A DNA stretch of 5,523 bases from contig CAMNVW010000109.1 of the NCBI GenBank assembly GCA_946563605.1, positions 1 to 5,523 of the forward strand, given 5' to 3'. The notes under the pieces are model-generated. The model was not told the origin of the DNA, ran no database searches, and saw only the letters and a program-made list of their open reading frames with translations. This DNA comes from an uncultured Clostridia bacterium (GTDB lineage: Bacteria > Bacillota > Clostridia > Oscillospirales > Ruminococcaceae). Shown here piece after piece: positions 5,085 to 5,523 of the stretch; the stretch's first letter is position 1, and each line of letters starts with the position of its first letter. The position numbers and the translations under genes are program-made.

Positions 5085-5134
5085 TTGCAAACAAAAACGG
5101 AAGCTCTGCAAAGAGCTTCCGTTTTTGTTTGCAA
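5085..5134. terminator. Long bidirectional terminator hairpin
   Basis: A 23-bp perfect stem (5085-5107 with 5112-5134) closes on a GCAA tetraloop (5108-5111), a stable GNRA type. The GC core CGGAAGCTCT/AGAGCTTCCG is followed on both strands by TTTTTGTTTG. It therefore works as a Rho-independent terminator for gerW from the left and for the minus-strand surface protein gene from the right. One G-U and two further A-U pairs can extend the stem outward. Confidence 0.93.
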
Positions 5135-5176
5135 GAAATAGGCGTTAAATTTTTATGAAATTACTTTTTTGGAAAA

Positions 5177-5487
5177 TTATTTTTTTCTGCGTCCAAAAGC
5201 AAGGATGCCGCAGAAGGAGATAGCAGCTGCCGCCATTGCTGCAAATGGAAGAGAATCGCCGGTAAATGGGTTGCCTTTCAGCGGAACCTCCTCGTCCTCG
5301 ATGGTGATGAGGTCGTCCGGCAGTTCAGCCAGCGGAACCTCCTCGTCCTCGATGGTTACGGTGTCATCAACAACATCGTCCGGCAGTTCAGCCAGCGGAA
5401 CCGGTTCATCTTCAATGGTACGAGGGGTTGGGGTTGGAGTTGGGTCTGGGTCTGGGGTTGGGGTTGGGTCTGGGTCTGGGTCTGGGG
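5177..5487 (-). CDS. Sortase-anchored wall protein, C-terminal fragment
   Basis: The minus-strand frame ends at a TAA at 5179-5177. About 102 residues are genuine; the N-terminal bulk is missing because the contig runs into adapter sequence at 5488. From N to C the fragment holds a Pro-Asp/Pro-Thr dipeptide tract, typical of a wall-spanning stalk, then acidic repeats of TIEDE(E/P)VPL(AELPDD), then the sorting signal NPFTGD, a hydrophobic segment SLPFAAMAAAAISFCGILAF and a positive tail GRRKK. This is the tripartite signal for covalent anchoring to peptidoglycan by a sortase, here with N instead of the usual L in LPxTG. The function of the missing ectodomain (adhesin, enzyme or other) cannot be told. 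The gene converges on gerW and shares its terminator. The apparent in-frame start at 5521 is adapter and not a real start codon. Confidence 0.88.
5279..5422 (-). repeat. Tandem acidic repeats before the sorting signal
   Basis: Three units begin with TIEDE(E/P)VPL: 21 residues, 17 residues, and a last unit that runs into GNPFTGD. At DNA level a 27-bp block is identical at 5279-5305 and 5330-5356 (51 nt apart), and another 27-bp block is identical at 5313-5339 and 5376-5402 (63 nt apart). This points to recent duplication or to conversion between copies. Confidence 0.88.
5424..5487 (+). repeat. G-rich hexanucleotide tract encoding Pro-Asp/Pro-Thr
   Basis: The plus strand carries ten runs of three or four G separated mostly by TT or TCT. 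On the coding minus strand this reads as CCAGAC and CCAACC units, that is Pro-Asp and Pro-Thr. The tract runs right up to the adapter, so its true length is unknown. It satisfies the usual G-quadruplex pattern on the template strand of the surface protein gene. Confidence 0.9.
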
Positions 5488-5523
5488 AGATCGGAAGAGC
5501 ACACGTCTGAACTCCAGTCACAC
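5488..5523 (+). other. Illumina TruSeq adapter contamination
   Basis: From AGATCGGAAGAGC at 5488 through ACACGTCTGAACTCCAGTCA to the end at 5523 the sequence equals the standard TruSeq indexed adapter, plus two bases that would be the start of an index. Translated on the minus strand it gives GVQTCALPI, a well-known artefact peptide. It is not part of the genome and should be trimmed. Confidence 0.98.

Noticed and set aside
4685..5134. Antisense open frame of 149 codons opposite gerW
   Set aside because: gerW is clear on the plus strand, and the antisense frame would have to start inside the terminator hairpin.
5279..5402. Possible CRISPR-like array from the 27-bp repeats
   Set aside because: The repeats are in frame within a coding region, the periods differ (51 and 63 nt) and they encode a protein repeat; there are no unique spacers and no cas genes.
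5169..5510. Plus-strand Ser/Gly/Val-rich open frame ending in GEIGRAHV
   Set aside because: It is the complement of the repeat-rich surface protein, and its end EIGRAHV is translated adapter sequence.

Overview
The window looks like a piece of a Firmicutes chromosome, most likely a spore-forming clostridium of roughly balanced base composition (Oscillospiraceae-like; this is inference, and no species is claimed). The evidence is strong AGGAGG-type ribosome binding sites, frequent TTG and GTG starts, sigma-A-type promoters, a GerW/YtfJ spore protein, scpA-scpB side by side, and a Gram-positive sortase-anchored surface protein.

Layout. (1) Positions 1-689, minus strand: a 5' portion of a YbjQ-family gene with its own promoter, then rpmB (ribosomal protein L28, zinc-ribbon form) with its own promoter, start-deciding ribosome binding site and terminator. 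(2) Positions 690-914: a divergent intergenic region with a promoter facing right and a potentially structured leader of about 130 nt. (3) Positions 915-5078, plus strand: one co-directional six-gene run made of a site-2 (M50) membrane metalloprotease, scpA, scpB, an alpha/beta hydrolase, a DUF2953 protein (YtfI-like) and gerW/ytfJ. It ends in a very long perfect hairpin that can terminate transcription in both directions. (4) Positions 5177-5487, minus strand: the C-terminal end of a sortase-anchored, repeat-rich wall protein. (5) Positions 5488-5523: not biology but an Illumina sequencing adapter fused to the contig end.

How the genes fit together. ScpA and ScpB are the non-SMC subunits of the SMC-ScpAB condensin that segregates chromosomes. 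The flanking genes (site-2 protease, DUF2953, GerW) are membrane or sporulation-linked, so the operon joins chromosome organisation to envelope and spore functions. This is an arrangement I recall from clostridia. The alpha/beta hydrolase is the member that looks least like a core part of the cluster: it has the largest upstream gap, starts with ATG unlike its immediate neighbours, and is bracketed by short direct repeats.

I found no CRISPR array, transposase, tRNA, rRNA or defence system, and nothing I would call a clearly new system. The most consequential observation is the adapter at the right end, which creates a false N-terminus for the surface protein. The most interesting biological leads are the structured leader of the operon, the hydrolase between scpB and the DUF2953 gene, and the near-identical repeats next to the sorting signal.
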